Notes under the pieces: model-generated
Told to the model about the DNA's origin: nothing
What the model saw: only the letters and a program-made list of their open reading frames with translations
Databases searched by the model: none
Assembly: GCF_900109615.1 (NCBI RefSeq)
Contig: NZ_FOIX01000002.1
Location: 744,001 to 808,000 of the forward strand
DNA length: 64,000 nucleotides
Direction of reading: 5' to 3'
Origin: Kaistella antarctica
GTDB lineage: Bacteria; Bacteroidota; Bacteroidia; Flavobacteriales; Weeksellaceae
Program-made: the position numbers and the translations under genes
Shown: positions 25,198-34,053 of the stretch, piece by piece
Layout of the letters: each line of letters starts with the position of its first letter
Numbering within the stretch: position 1 is the first letter of the stretch

Positions 25198-25205
25198 CCT
25201 TCTTT

Positions 25206-26189
25206 TTACGTGGTTCTTTTGTTATTTAACATCATCGTCAGAATAACAGGGATTCCAAATAGGGAAGTAATTACATTCAGAGGAAACTGTGTTGATTCAG
25301 ATATAATCGAGAAAAATTCCATAATTAAAATGCCCAACAACATATTTAAAATCCATTGCTGCCATAACTTTGCCGGATTAAATAGCATTCTGCAGAAATG
25401 AGGAACCACAATTCCAATAAATAAAATGGGCCCTAAAAATGCGGTAACAGAAGCAGAAAGCAACGACGATGAAATGATAACAAAGTATTTCAGATGCTTT
25501 AAATTCACTCCCAAACTTTGTGCATAAGCCGTCCCCAATGAATTCCCAATCAAAGGTTTAATGGTTTTAAAACTTAAAAATAATCCTACTGCCACAATTA
25601 AGCTAAGAACCAGAATCTGATTAGTAGAAACCTGATTATTTGCACCAAAACTCCACAAAATGTAGTTCTTCAAACTTTGATTTTCTGCGTAAAATTGAAG
25701 GATAGAAACTACGGCTCCGGCCAGCGCTGAGATTAAAAAACCGAAAATGATCAGGAATGATTTATCCTGAAACTTGCCTGAAAATGCCAGTAGGACAATC
25801 ATCAAAAGTAAACTTCCACCAATAGCAGAAATACTCAAAAAACTGTTTTGCAGAAACTCTGGAAGAATATAATCTTTGGAAAAGAAAATATAAAAAGCGA
25901 CGCTTAGACTCGCCACAGACGTAATTCCCAAAACAGAAGGTCCCGCCAAAGGATTTTGAAAATATTCCTGCAGTAAAAAACCAGACGTTGGAATCGAAAT
26001 TCCCGCTAACATCATAACTAAAACTCGATTGATGCGGAGTTGCGCAATCTGAGAATGTTCTGAACTAGAGGAGAAGAAGTCTGAAAAACTTAAATTCATA
26101 AAACCAATATTCAAATTGATTAACACCGAAATGATAATTCCGATGACGACGAATATACCGGTGATTTTAAAGTTTTTAGACATTAGCAT
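25206..26189 (-). CDS. FecCD-family ABC transporter permease
   Basis: 327 residues, with about ten hydrophobic segments. Family markers include AQLRINRVLVMMLAGISIPTSGF near residue 50, LQEYFQNPLAGPSVLGITS, and near the C-terminus FLGPILFIGIVVPHFCRML. It forms the inner-membrane channel for siderophore, heme or cobalamin import with the ATPase gene that follows. The substrate-binding protein that normally completes the set is missing here. Confidence 0.9.
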   Translation of the reverse strand: MLMSKNFKITGIFVVIGIIISVLINLNIGFMNLSFSDFFSSSSEHSQIAQLRINRVLVMMLAGISIPTSGFLLQEYFQNPLAGPSVLGITSVASLSVAFYIFFSKDYILPEFLQNSFLSISAIGGSLLLMIVLLAFSGKFQDKSFLIIFGFLISALAGAVVSILQFYAENQSLKNYILWSFGANNQVSTNQILVLSLIVAVGLFLSFKTIKPLIGNSLGTAYAQSLGVNLKHLKYFVIISSSLLSASVTAFLGPILFIGIVVPHFCRMLFNPAKLWQQWILNMLLGILIMEFFSIISESTQFPLNVITSLFGIPVILTMMLNNKRTT

Positions 26190-26326
26190 TATAAAGAAAA
26201 AGTCACAAAGGTGGTGCGTTTATTTAAATTTGAAAATGCTATTAGAATTTGATTTTTTTAAACACCAAACTGCAATAGTACTTTCTAATCAAATTAGGCA
26301 GTAACTTTTGTGACTTTTAGTTGAAA

Positions 26327-26899
26327 TTATTTGAAAGAATTAATTTTTTCTGTTAAAGCTTCCATGCTCATCATTCCCACTGTTTCATCAGTCTTGTCGC
26401 CTTTTCTCATAAATGTAAATGGAATTGAACCGCCATCCCAATCTTTAAAATTGGCTGGAAAAAATGCCGGTGTAAGCGTTGAACCATCCAGTAAAACGAC
26501 GTTTTCTGAAAGTCCGTTCTCTTCAGCAAAAGCTTTCACTTTCGTATCCCAATCTTCTTTTGGATCTAAACTTATGAACGTAAACTTAACTGGCTGCGAT
26601 TTTAATTCCGTCATTTTCTCTCTGAAATGCGGTATTTCTTTGATGCATGGCGGACACCAAGTTGCCCAGAAATTTGTGATATAAAGAGTGTCATTTTCTT
26701 TTTTACCAAGAAGTTTCGAAGTCTCATCTGGATTTAACTCTACACGTTTGAAAGGAATAACCGCATCCATAGAACCGTCTGATTCGTTTGCGATTATAGC
26801 ATCCGCAGTTTCTTCATCGGTTGTTTCTGTTACGGTTGCTTCTTTGTTACAAGCCGAAAGTGCTGTTAATAACACCACACCAAAAATCAGTCTTTTCAT
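26327..26899 (-). CDS. TlpA-family thioredoxin-like lipoprotein
   Basis: 190 residues. The signal MKRLIFGVVLLTALSAC has a lipobox, and an acidic linker (ATVTETTDEETADAIIANES) follows. The thioredoxin domain has FWATWCPPCIKEIPHFREK (redox pair CPPC), LVFVS-like strand KFTFISLDP, and the cis-Pro site SIPFTFMRKG. It is probably membrane-anchored and periplasmic or surface-facing, reducing disulfides. It is divergent from the PaaE-like reductase gene, with starts 33 bp apart, so both promoters share that gap. A second TlpA protein is at 9333. Confidence 0.88.
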   Translation of the reverse strand: MKRLIFGVVLLTALSACNKEATVTETTDEETADAIIANESDGSMDAVIPFKRVELNPDETSKLLGKKENDTLYITNFWATWCPPCIKEIPHFREKMTELKSQPVKFTFISLDPKEDWDTKVKAFAEENGLSENVVLLDGSTLTPAFFPANFKDWDGGSIPFTFMRKGDKTDETVGMMSMEALTEKINSFK

Positions 26900-26910
26900 T
26901 TTATTTTTGT

Positions 26911-26918
26911 TAATTTTG
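26911..26918 (+). promoter_or_regulatory. Predicted -7 box of the PaaE-like reductase gene
   Basis: TAATTTTG matches TAnnTTTG and lies 14 bp before the start codon at 26933. A second match, TATTTTTG, overlaps at 26902-26909. Confidence 0.45.
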
Positions 26919-26932
26919 AATTCTTATTAATT

Positions 26933-28057
26933 ATGGAAAATCTTCTACCTAAAGCTAGACAAATCGAGTTTCACTGGCTAAAATTAGCGAAAAAGCAAGA
27001 ACTTACCAAAAGTACCTTTACGCTGGAATTTGAAATACCACCAGAATTGTCTTCCCATTATCAGTTTGAAGCCGGGCAATATGTCACTCTTCGACTCAAG
27101 TCCGATGGCAATCATCTGCACAAAGATTTTTCAATGACTTCGGCACCTTACGAAGGAAAAATTACACTAGGTATTAAAATAAACAGTGAAGAAAGTTTTG
27201 CATATACTTTATTTAAAGACTTACAAATTGGAGATCAATTGGAAGTTTCTGAACCCAGAGGAAGATTCACCATCATTTCTAAACCTCACGAATTCCGAAC
27301 TATTGTTGGCTTTGCGGGTGGAATAGGAATTACGCCGATCTTAAGTCATTTCAAAAATCTTTTACATACTGAACCCAGAACTAGATTATTTCTTTTTTAC
27401 GGTAATAAAACGAGGGAGCAAATCATCTTTAAAAATGAATTAGCTGAATTGGTTAAGAATAATCCGGACCGCTTGGAAATTCATTACTTTTACTCTCAAG
27501 AAAAAATTGGGAATGGTCTTTTTGAAGGGCGTTTAAATGAAAAAAAAGTAGCTTTAATCATCAATCAAATTTTGATGTTGGATGATACTGATGAAGAAAG
27601 TCGAATTTGGGACGCGGTGGATGAAGTTTTAATTTGTGGCAAAGGCGAAATGATCAAGTCAATTGCCAACGCTTGTTATGAACATGGAATCCCCAAGAAA
27701 AATATTCACTTTGAGCTTTTCGAGGAATTTAATGAAGATATTTATCCAGTAGAAAAAGAGTTTCCTTTGATTGAAAATATCGCTGTTGATTTCAAGCTTT
27801 TTGATAACAATTATCAAACTACTTTAAAAAATAATAAAATGCGATTGTTGCAGCAACTGCTGATTCAAAAATTTCCGGTCCCTTATTCTTGTAAATCAGG
27901 GATCTGCGGTAGTTGTGAATGTATTTTGGAAGTAGGCGAAGTTGAATTGTTAGAAAACGAATATCTAACAAAAAAAGAAGAAGCGTCGGGGAAAATATTG
28001 GCTTGCATGTCAGTCGTTTTGAGCAAGAATGTTAAAGTTAATTTCGATTTAATGTAA
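26933..28057 (+). CDS. Flavodoxin/ferredoxin reductase with C-terminal 2Fe-2S domain (PaaE-like)
   Basis: 374 residues. The FAD domain shows FEAGQYVTLRL and HKDFSMTSAPYEG near residues 50-75, the NAD domain has IVGFAGGIGITPILSHFKN near 123, and the C-terminal plant-type ferredoxin domain holds CKSGICGSC and a fourth cysteine in ILACMS. It passes electrons from NAD(P)H through FAD and a 2Fe-2S cluster to an oxygenase. The best-known relative is PaaE of the phenylacetyl-CoA epoxidase, but no paaABCD genes are here, so the partner is unknown. It could serve a fatty-acid desaturase or another diiron oxygenase. Confidence 0.88.
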   Translation: MENLLPKARQIEFHWLKLAKKQELTKSTFTLEFEIPPELSSHYQFEAGQYVTLRLKSDGNHLHKDFSMTSAPYEGKITLGIKINSEESFAYTLFKDLQIGDQLEVSEPRGRFTIISKPHEFRTIVGFAGGIGITPILSHFKNLLHTEPRTRLFLFYGNKTREQIIFKNELAELVKNNPDRLEIHYFYSQEKIGNGLFEGRLNEKKVALIINQILMLDDTDEESRIWDAVDEVLICGKGEMIKSIANACYEHGIPKKNIHFELFEEFNEDIYPVEKEFPLIENIAVDFKLFDNNYQTTLKNNKMRLLQQLLIQKFPVPYSCKSGICGSCECILEVGEVELLENEYLTKKEEASGKILACMSVVLSKNVKVNFDLM

Positions 28058-28063
28058 AAGATT

Positions 28064-28684
28064 TTGAAAAAAATATTAGACTTATTCAAATCATTTTTTA
28101 ATCTCGTCGAAATCGGGATTCTATTGATGATTTTGGCTAATATTTGGGTTTTTGCCGTCACAAACGGAAGAACGTACACCAAGATTTCTAAAATTCCGCC
28201 ACGTCAAACCGCCTTGGTTTTAGGAACTTCGCCCAAAATGAGATCGGGAGTATCAAATCCGTATTTCACTGCTAGGATGGATGCTGCCGCGCTTTTGTAT
28301 CATCACGGAAAAATTAAGAAAATTATTGTGAGTGGTGAAAAAAGCAAAGGTTACGATGAACCTGCCGCGATGAAGGATTATCTGATTTACCAAGAAGGTG
28401 TTCCCGAAAATATCATTATTCAAGATCCAAAAGGTTTTAAAACCCAAGCAAGTATTAAGAATTGCCTAGAAGTTTATCATCAAAAAGACGTGATCGTGGT
28501 TTCCCAGGGCTTTCACAATTTACGCGCTTTATTCTACGCCAGAAATAGCGGTATGAACGCGCTCGGCTTTGATGCGCAGGATGTTTTGGCCAATAAAAGT
28601 TTTTACAGAAATCAGTCTCGCGAATTTTTAGCCAGAGTAGTCGCTGTGATTTATTATATCTTTAATATTGAACAAAAAGTGTAG
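28064..28684 (+). CDS. SanA/YdcF-like DUF218 membrane protein
   Basis: 206 residues with a TTG start 6 bp after the previous stop; no ATG fits. A single N-terminal membrane helix (LVEIGILLMILANIWVFAV) is followed by the DUF218 domain: QTALVLGTSPKMRSG, ARMDAAALLYHHGKIKKIIV, SGEKSKGYDEPAAMKDYL, and VVSQGFHNLRALFYAR. SanA proteins contribute to envelope barrier function against vancomycin at high temperature in enterobacteria; that role is unproven here. It is probably cotranscribed with the upstream reductase gene. Confidence 0.85.
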   Translation: MKKILDLFKSFFNLVEIGILLMILANIWVFAVTNGRTYTKISKIPPRQTALVLGTSPKMRSGVSNPYFTARMDAAALLYHHGKIKKIIVSGEKSKGYDEPAAMKDYLIYQEGVPENIIIQDPKGFKTQASIKNCLEVYHQKDVIVVSQGFHNLRALFYARNSGMNALGFDAQDVLANKSFYRNQSREFLARVVAVIYYIFNIEQKV

Positions 28685-28740
28685 ATTTCTTACGCTAATA
28701 ATTTAGATTTAGTTTTACGAAAGAATTTAAGACAAAATCT

Positions 28741-28748
28741 TATATTTG
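28741..28748 (+). promoter_or_regulatory. Predicted -7 box of udk
   Basis: TATATTTG, an exact TAnnTTTG match, 13 bp before the udk start, implying a leader of only about 6-9 nt. Confidence 0.5.
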
Positions 28749-28761
28749 TAAAAACAATAAT

Positions 28762-29379
28762 ATGCTCGTAATAGGAATTGCAGGAGGAACAGGTTCAGGG
28801 AAAACTACAGTTGTCAATAAAATTCTTCAGCAACTCAATACAGAAGGAGTCAATGTGCTCTCTCAGGATAATTACTACCATGATAATCCGAATCTTACTT
28901 TACAGGAAAGGGAAGTTCTGAATTATGATCATCCAAAATCGATTGACTTTGATTTGCTGATCAAACATGTAAAAGCCCTGAAAAGTGGCGACGCTATTGA
29001 ACAACCGCTTTATTCATTTGTAACGCATTCTAGAACGGGCGATCATGTTTCAATAGAACCCAGAAATGTTTTAATTGTAGAGGGGATTTTGGTTTTAACG
29101 AACTCTGAATTATTGAAAGAATATGATTTAAAAGTCTTTGTTCATGCCGATTCTGATGAAAGATTAATCCGTAGAATTCGCCGTGACACGCAAGAACGTG
29201 GCCGGGATCTGCAGGAAGTTTTGCACCGCTATCAAACCACTTTGAAACCGATGCATCAGGAATTTATAGAGCCATCGAAAAACGAAGCTGATTTGATCGT
29301 TCCGAATATGAAGCAAAATACGGTTGCCATTGATTTTCTTTCGACCGTTATTAATAATACTTTGAAAAAAACACATTAA
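28762..29379 (+). CDS. udk: Uridine kinase
   Basis: 205 residues, the usual size. The P-loop GGTGSGKTTVVNK is at 8-20, followed by LSQDNYYHD, ERLIRRIRRDTQERGR (LID region) and YDHPKSIDFDLL. It phosphorylates uridine and cytidine in pyrimidine salvage. It begins a run of tightly spaced genes: the DivIC-like gene follows 1 bp later. Confidence 0.92.
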   Translation: MLVIGIAGGTGSGKTTVVNKILQQLNTEGVNVLSQDNYYHDNPNLTLQEREVLNYDHPKSIDFDLLIKHVKALKSGDAIEQPLYSFVTHSRTGDHVSIEPRNVLIVEGILVLTNSELLKEYDLKVFVHADSDERLIRRIRRDTQERGRDLQEVLHRYQTTLKPMHQEFIEPSKNEADLIVPNMKQNTVAIDFLSTVINNTLKKTH

Positions 29380-29380
29380 A

Positions 29381-29728
29381 ATGGAAGACTTAATTAAAGA
29401 AATTAAACCCAAGTCACCAAAGCTAAAATTCATTCAAAAATATTTTGTGAATAAATATTTTGTGACGATTGTTCTATTTTTGATGTGGATGATTTTCTTT
29501 GACAGTACTTCTTTTTTGGTTATTAATGAGTTGAATAGTGAAGTTAAAAAGTACGAACATCAGTTGGCTTATTATCAATCCGAATATCAAAAAAACGACG
29601 AGTTTTACAAGAAATTAATGAACAATAAAGACGAAAAAGAAAAGTTCGCTCGTGAGAATTATTTCATGAAGAAACCGAATGAAGAAATCTTTATTTTGGT
29701 GGTCGACAGTACGAAGAATGTTAAGTAA
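29381..29728 (+). CDS. Septum formation initiator protein (FtsB/DivIC family)
   Basis: 115 residues: short basic cytoplasmic start, one membrane helix (YFVTIVLFLMWMIFFDSTSF), then a coiled coil (LNSEVKKYEHQLAYYQSEYQ) and the family end with KFARENYFMKKPNEEIFILV. The last motif (ARE..Y..K) is a FtsB/DivIC hallmark. It should sit in the divisome with FtsL/FtsQ homologues. It starts 1 bp after udk stop and precedes the methylmalonyl-CoA mutase gene by 39 bp. Confidence 0.88.
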   Translation: MEDLIKEIKPKSPKLKFIQKYFVNKYFVTIVLFLMWMIFFDSTSFLVINELNSEVKKYEHQLAYYQSEYQKNDEFYKKLMNNKDEKEKFARENYFMKKPNEEIFILVVDSTKNVK

Positions 29729-29767
29729 TTAGTAGCTAAACGCCAGCATTTGGCTTCAATATAAATT

Positions 29768-30934
29768 ATGTTTAAGAAAACTTCACTTCAAGATTGGGAA
29801 TCTGTTGTTCGGAAACAGATGAAAACAGAAAATATTTACGAAATTTTATCCAAAGAAAATCTGGAAGGAATTGTGGTGAAACCTTATTACGATTCTGTTC
29901 CTAAACCACTAAACAATCTCCCAAGAGTTGAAGAATCTACGCACCTTGTTTCTCTATTTCACGAAAGTGCCGAGGAAAATGTTTTTGCATTTCTACTCAA
30001 TAATAATGTGGAAGATTTACAGGACAAAGTCCTTTTTGTGAATAATAAAGATTTAGCAGAACATATTTCGCTTGATGAAAATAATCGTTATATTTCTTTA
30101 ATTGATGTTTTCTCAAACGATCAAGATGGCGACCTAAATTTACAATTGGCAAAAGAACTCTTGGCGAAAAACTTTGAAAGAAATCTCTGTGTGGATGTTT
30201 CTTTGCATCAAAATTCTGGCGCGACAATCATTCAACAATTGGCAATAGCTTTGGCAAAGACGAAAGAACTGACAGAAGTTTTTGAGTCAGAAATTTTAAA
30301 TAAACTGATTTTTAAAATCGCAGTTGGCGGCAATTATTTTTTTGAAATTGCTAAAGTTCGATCCTTGAAATTAGTATTTAATCAGCTTTCGAAAGAGTTT
30401 GGCTTAGATGAAATTCCATTTATTTTTGCGGAAACATCTTTAAGAAATAAATCGAAAAATGACGCTGAGAATAATTTGATTCGGTCAACCTTAGAACTTT
30501 CTGCCGCAATGATTGGTGGCGCAGACGCCGTTTTTAGCAACGATTATAAAATAGAAAACTCTAATTCTGTTTCAGAAGAAATTTCCTTTAAGCAACAAAT
30601 TGTGTTGGCTTATGAAAGTATTATTAATGTTTTTGATGATGCCGGAAATGGATCTTATTATGTAGAAGATTTAACCCAACAATTTTCCGAGAAAGCGTGG
30701 AAACTATTTTTAGAAATGGAAGATCAAGGAGGATATTGTGAACTTTTGAAATCTGGTTGGATTCAACAAAAAATCTATGAGCAAGCAATCAAAGAGCAAA
30801 ATTGGGTTGAAGAAGGAAAAGTAAAAATCATCGGTGTCAATCTTTATCCGAAATTAGACAAGACCAAATCTGCGGAACAATTATATTCTTCAGATGAAAT
30901 TAAAGCGGTTCGTTTAGCAGAAATGTTTGAATAA
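29768..30934 (+). CDS. mutA: Methylmalonyl-CoA mutase small (beta) subunit-like protein
   Basis: 388 residues. Similar to the MutA chain: it resembles the TIM-barrel domain (YDSVPKPLNNLPRVEESTHL, LCVDVSLHQNSGATIIQQLA, FIFAETSLRNKSKNDAENNL, LSAAMIGGADAVFSNDY) but lacks the C-terminal B12-binding domain (no DxHxxG motif), as expected for the non-catalytic small subunit. It needs a large subunit (MutB/ScpA) to convert methylmalonyl-CoA and succinyl-CoA. That gene is not next to it here; a methyltransferase gene follows after 12 bp. Confidence 0.88.
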   Translation: MFKKTSLQDWESVVRKQMKTENIYEILSKENLEGIVVKPYYDSVPKPLNNLPRVEESTHLVSLFHESAEENVFAFLLNNNVEDLQDKVLFVNNKDLAEHISLDENNRYISLIDVFSNDQDGDLNLQLAKELLAKNFERNLCVDVSLHQNSGATIIQQLAIALAKTKELTEVFESEILNKLIFKIAVGGNYFFEIAKVRSLKLVFNQLSKEFGLDEIPFIFAETSLRNKSKNDAENNLIRSTLELSAAMIGGADAVFSNDYKIENSNSVSEEISFKQQIVLAYESIINVFDDAGNGSYYVEDLTQQFSEKAWKLFLEMEDQGGYCELLKSGWIQQKIYEQAIKEQNWVEEGKVKIIGVNLYPKLDKTKSAEQLYSSDEIKAVRLAEMFE

Positions 30935-30946
30935 AAATATACATAA

Positions 30947-32101
30947 TTGATTATCAAAGCTATTTTAAATAAAGAAATTCAAAAATACATCAATGCAAAT
31001 CTAACCACGGATTTGCATTCTTTATTACTGAAAAAATCTCCGTTTCCAGAAGTTTCGATGCAAGAAATTGTACAGCAAATAAAAGGGAAAAAAGTCGCTC
31101 AAAAAAAGTTTCCGTATTTGTTGAAAGAAGGAATTGTTTTTCCGCCCAACTTAAATTTGGAACAAGCTTCTTCGCAAGCCACTGCAGAATTTAAAGCTCA
31201 AAGTTTAAAAGGGAAAAGTTTCATTGATATGACGTCTGGTTTTGGAATCGACGCTTATTTTCTCTCTCAAAATTTTGAGGAAGTTACTTTGGTGGAGCAG
31301 AATTCAGATTTATTGAAAATTGTAAAACACAACTGGACTATTTTAGATAGAGAAGCTAACTTTATTAATGAAAATTTAGAAAATTTCTTAAAGCAAAATG
31401 GCCAAACATACGATTCGGTTTACCTCGATCCAGCCAGAAGAGATGAGCATAAAAACAAAAAATTTTTGTTGGAAGATTTGTCACCCAATCTTTTGGAAAT
31501 TCAAAATCAATTGTTGGAAATTTCTGATCGAATCATCATTAAACTTTCGCCCTTAATCGATATCTCTTATTTAATTTCCGCTTTAAAAAATGTCGTTGAA
31601 ATTCATATTATCGCCGTTAGAAATGAAGTGAAGGAATTATTGGTTTTCGTCCATTCAAAGAAAGATAAGTCCCAAACAACAATTACCTGTATCAATCTTG
31701 AGAGTGAAGAGGAATTTTTTTCATTTAATTATGAAGAAGAGAAATCGGCTGAGTCAGAATTTTCAGAACCGCTTCGATATCTGTACATTCCTAATAATGC
31801 AGTTCTAAAATCGGGTGGATTTAATAGTATTTCAGTTAAGTTTAATTTAAAAAAGATCCATCCAAATTCCCACTTTTATACTTCAGATGAACTAGTAGAA
31901 GATTTTCCGGGTAGAGTTTTAAAAGTAGAAATCATCGATTCAAAGCAAATTAGAAAAGGGGAGAAGTTTAATATTATCTCAAAAAACTATCCTTTAACTC
32001 CAGATGAAATTAAGAAAAAATATAAGATTTTAGATGGTGGAAATGACTACTTAATTTTTTCGCAAACCCAGAAAAATAAAATTATTTTAAAAAGTGTTTA
32101 G
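30947..32101 (+). CDS. Class I SAM-dependent methyltransferase with THUMP-like C-terminal domain
   Basis: 384 residues, TTG start 12 bp after mutA. Residues 90-230 hold the methyltransferase fold: KGKSFIDMTSGFGIDAYFLS (SAM loop), VTLVEQNSDLL, and VYLDPARRDEHKNKKFLLED, where DPARR replaces the NPPY of related enzymes. The C-terminal ~100 residues (LRYLYIPNNAVLKSGGFNS, FYTSDELVEDFPGRVLKVE) fit the THUMP-like domain of this family, suggesting an RNA substrate. Trimethylguanosine-synthase-like by fold; the target is unknown. Confidence 0.8.
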   Translation: MIIKAILNKEIQKYINANLTTDLHSLLLKKSPFPEVSMQEIVQQIKGKKVAQKKFPYLLKEGIVFPPNLNLEQASSQATAEFKAQSLKGKSFIDMTSGFGIDAYFLSQNFEEVTLVEQNSDLLKIVKHNWTILDREANFINENLENFLKQNGQTYDSVYLDPARRDEHKNKKFLLEDLSPNLLEIQNQLLEISDRIIIKLSPLIDISYLISALKNVVEIHIIAVRNEVKELLVFVHSKKDKSQTTITCINLESEEEFFSFNYEEEKSAESEFSEPLRYLYIPNNAVLKSGGFNSISVKFNLKKIHPNSHFYTSDELVEDFPGRVLKVEIIDSKQIRKGEKFNIISKNYPLTPDEIKKKYKILDGGNDYLIFSQTQKNKIILKSV

Positions 32102-32116
32102 AATTTGCGAAAAACC

Positions 32117-32148
32117 TTTGCGAAAAATGGTAATATTTCTTACTTTTG
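32117..32148 (+). promoter_or_regulatory. Predicted promoter of the 94-aa lipoprotein gene
   Basis: TTTG at 32117-32120 (-33 element) and TACTTTTG at 32141-32148 (-7 element) are separated by 20 bp, close to the Bacteroidota sigma-A spacing. This supports a start at 32192. Confidence 0.55.
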
Positions 32149-32191
32149 AAAATTGAAAATTATAAAGATTCTTAATCATCAGAAAGTAGAT

Positions 32192-32476
32192 ATGAAAAAA
32201 ATTATTTTAGGTGTTGCGATCGCAGGTTTTGCCGTTAGCTGTCAGAAAATTCAGGCAGGCGGAAACAAAGGCGTGCTGAAAATGGAAAAAGGAGTTGAAA
32301 GATACAGCGACGATGTGATGAGCGACGAAGCCACTGCAGCCGTAAACGCAGCAGACGCTCAAAAATCTGCAGCACTGATGGCAGCTGACAGTTCTAAAGT
32401 AATTGTTCAGCCGGTGGTAATGAAGATGGATAGTGCGAACGTAACTGAAACGCCCGCTTCAACTCCAGCTAAATAA
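32192..32476 (+). CDS. Small lipoprotein of unknown function
   Basis: 94 residues from MKKIILGVAIAGFAVSC; the ATG 39 bp upstream would add a non-signal leader, and the promoter position favours the shorter form. The Cys of the lipobox is residue 17. The mature chain is alanine-, lysine- and acid-rich (DEATAAVNAADAQKSAALMA) and probably unstructured. No family recognised. A terminator follows at 32499. Confidence 0.6.
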   Translation: MKKIILGVAIAGFAVSCQKIQAGGNKGVLKMEKGVERYSDDVMSDEATAAVNAADAQKSAALMAADSSKVIVQPVVMKMDSANVTETPASTPAK

Positions 32477-32498
32477 CACTTTTCACATATTAAAAGGT

Positions 32499-32529
32499 AA
32501 ATGTCTTGCTTCGGCGAGACATTTTTTTT
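32499..32529 (+). terminator. Terminator between the small lipoprotein and the dipeptidase gene
   Basis: AAATGTCT and AGACATTT pair around TGCTTCGGCG, followed by a T run. It falls at the 5' end of the longer dipeptidase frame (32501), which argues for the later start at 32573. Confidence 0.8.
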
Positions 32530-32572
32530 ATTTTTACAAAGTTCGATGTTAAATAATTTTAATAAAAATAAA

Positions 32573-33955
32573 ATGAAAGAAACCTTAAATTACATTCAAG
32601 AAAATAAACAACGCTATGTTGATGAACTTTTTGAATTGTTAAAGATTGCTTCTATCAGTGCAGATCCTGCTTATAAAGAGGATGTTTTAAGATGCGCAGA
32701 TCAAGTATCAAAATTTTTAAAAGATGCCGGAGCCGATGATGTTGAAGTTTGTGAAACTGCAGGATATCCAATCGTGTTCGGTCAAAAAATAATCGATAAG
32801 AATTTACCAACGGTTTTAATGTACGGCCACTACGATGTACAACCACCAGATCCACTGGAGTTATGGGACAAACCACCTTTTGAACCTTATATCAAAAAAA
32901 CAGATATTCACCCAGAAGGAGCGATTTTCGCTAGAGGTTCTGCTGATGACAAAGGACAGTTTTTTATGCACATCAAAGCATTTGAGGCGATGATGAAAAC
33001 CGATACTTTGCCTTGTAATGTTAAATTCATTTTTGAAGGCGAAGAAGAAGTCGGTTCGAAAAGTTTAGAAGCTTTCGTGAAAGACAATACCGAAAAACTT
33101 TCGTGTGATGTTATTTTAATTTCAGATACTCATATTTATTCCAACGACCAACCGACGGTTACAACAGGTTTAAGAGGTTTAAGTTATGTAGAAGTTGAAG
33201 TAGAAGGACCGAACCGTGATTTGCATTCTGGATTGTACGGTGGAGCGGTTCCTAACCCTATTCACGTGCTTTCGCGAATGATTGCCAACTTAATTGATGA
33301 AGACGGACATATTACGGTCGATGGTTTTTACGACAACGTAGAAACAGTTTCTGATGCGGAAAGAGCGGACATGAACAAGTTGAAAGATGATCCAGAACAC
33401 TTCAAAAAATCAATTGGTTTAAATGGAGTAGAAGGTGAAAAAGGATACACGACTTTGGAGAGAACGTCGATTCGTCCTACTTTAGACTGCAACGGAATTT
33501 GGGGCGGATATATTGGCGAAGGTGCAAAAACGGTTATCCCGTCTAAAGCATTTGCGAAAATTTCAATGAGATTGGTTCCTTATCAAACTCCAGATGAAAT
33601 CACAGAAAAGTTTACCAAATATTTTGAAAAAATTGCACCAGCGAATGTAAAAGTAAAAGTAAACCCACACCACGGTGGAATGCCATATGTGTTGCCAAGC
33701 GATACCAAAGAGTTTTTAGCAGCAAAAACTGCGATGGAAACTGCTTTTGGAAAAGAAGTGCTTCCTTACCGAAGTGGTGGCAGTATTCCAATCACGGCAA
33801 TGTTTGAGCAAGTGTTGAAAGCCAAATCAGTATTAATGGGCTTTGGCTTAGATTCCGATGCGATTCATTCGCCAAACGAGCATTATGGCCTCTTCAATTT
33901 TTACAAGGGAATTGAAAGTATTCCATTGTTCTTTGAGAGTTATACAAAAAAATAG
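32573..33955 (+). CDS. M20-family dipeptidase
   Basis: 460 residues from MKETLNYIQENKQ. Metal ligands lie in VLMYGHYDVQPPD (His), FARGSADDKGQFFMH (Asp) and FEGEEEVGSKSLEAF (Glu-Glu), with the lid-domain histidine in RDLHSGLYGGAVPNP and the last ligand in DAIHSPNEHYGLFNF. This is the M20A/C layout of carnosinase-like dipeptidases. It is cytoplasmic, cleaves short peptides with two metal ions, and appears to be a lone gene. An upstream frame to 32501 is not used because it overlaps a terminator. Confidence 0.9.
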   Translation: MKETLNYIQENKQRYVDELFELLKIASISADPAYKEDVLRCADQVSKFLKDAGADDVEVCETAGYPIVFGQKIIDKNLPTVLMYGHYDVQPPDPLELWDKPPFEPYIKKTDIHPEGAIFARGSADDKGQFFMHIKAFEAMMKTDTLPCNVKFIFEGEEEVGSKSLEAFVKDNTEKLSCDVILISDTHIYSNDQPTVTTGLRGLSYVEVEVEGPNRDLHSGLYGGAVPNPIHVLSRMIANLIDEDGHITVDGFYDNVETVSDAERADMNKLKDDPEHFKKSIGLNGVEGEKGYTTLERTSIRPTLDCNGIWGGYIGEGAKTVIPSKAFAKISMRLVPYQTPDEITEKFTKYFEKIAPANVKVKVNPHHGGMPYVLPSDTKEFLAAKTAMETAFGKEVLPYRSGGSIPITAMFEQVLKAKSVLMGFGLDSDAIHSPNEHYGLFNFYKGIESIPLFFESYTKK

Positions 33956-34053
33956 ACTAATAAGAAAATATTCATTAGAAAGTTGATTAATATGATGTTA
34001 ATCAATTTTTTTTTTGATAGTTTAGCAAAAAATATTTAAACAAAGAAAATTTT

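Noticed and set aside
32501-32572. Longer start of the M20 dipeptidase
   Set aside because: The extra 24 codons begin inside a terminator hairpin (32499-32529) and do not resemble the family.
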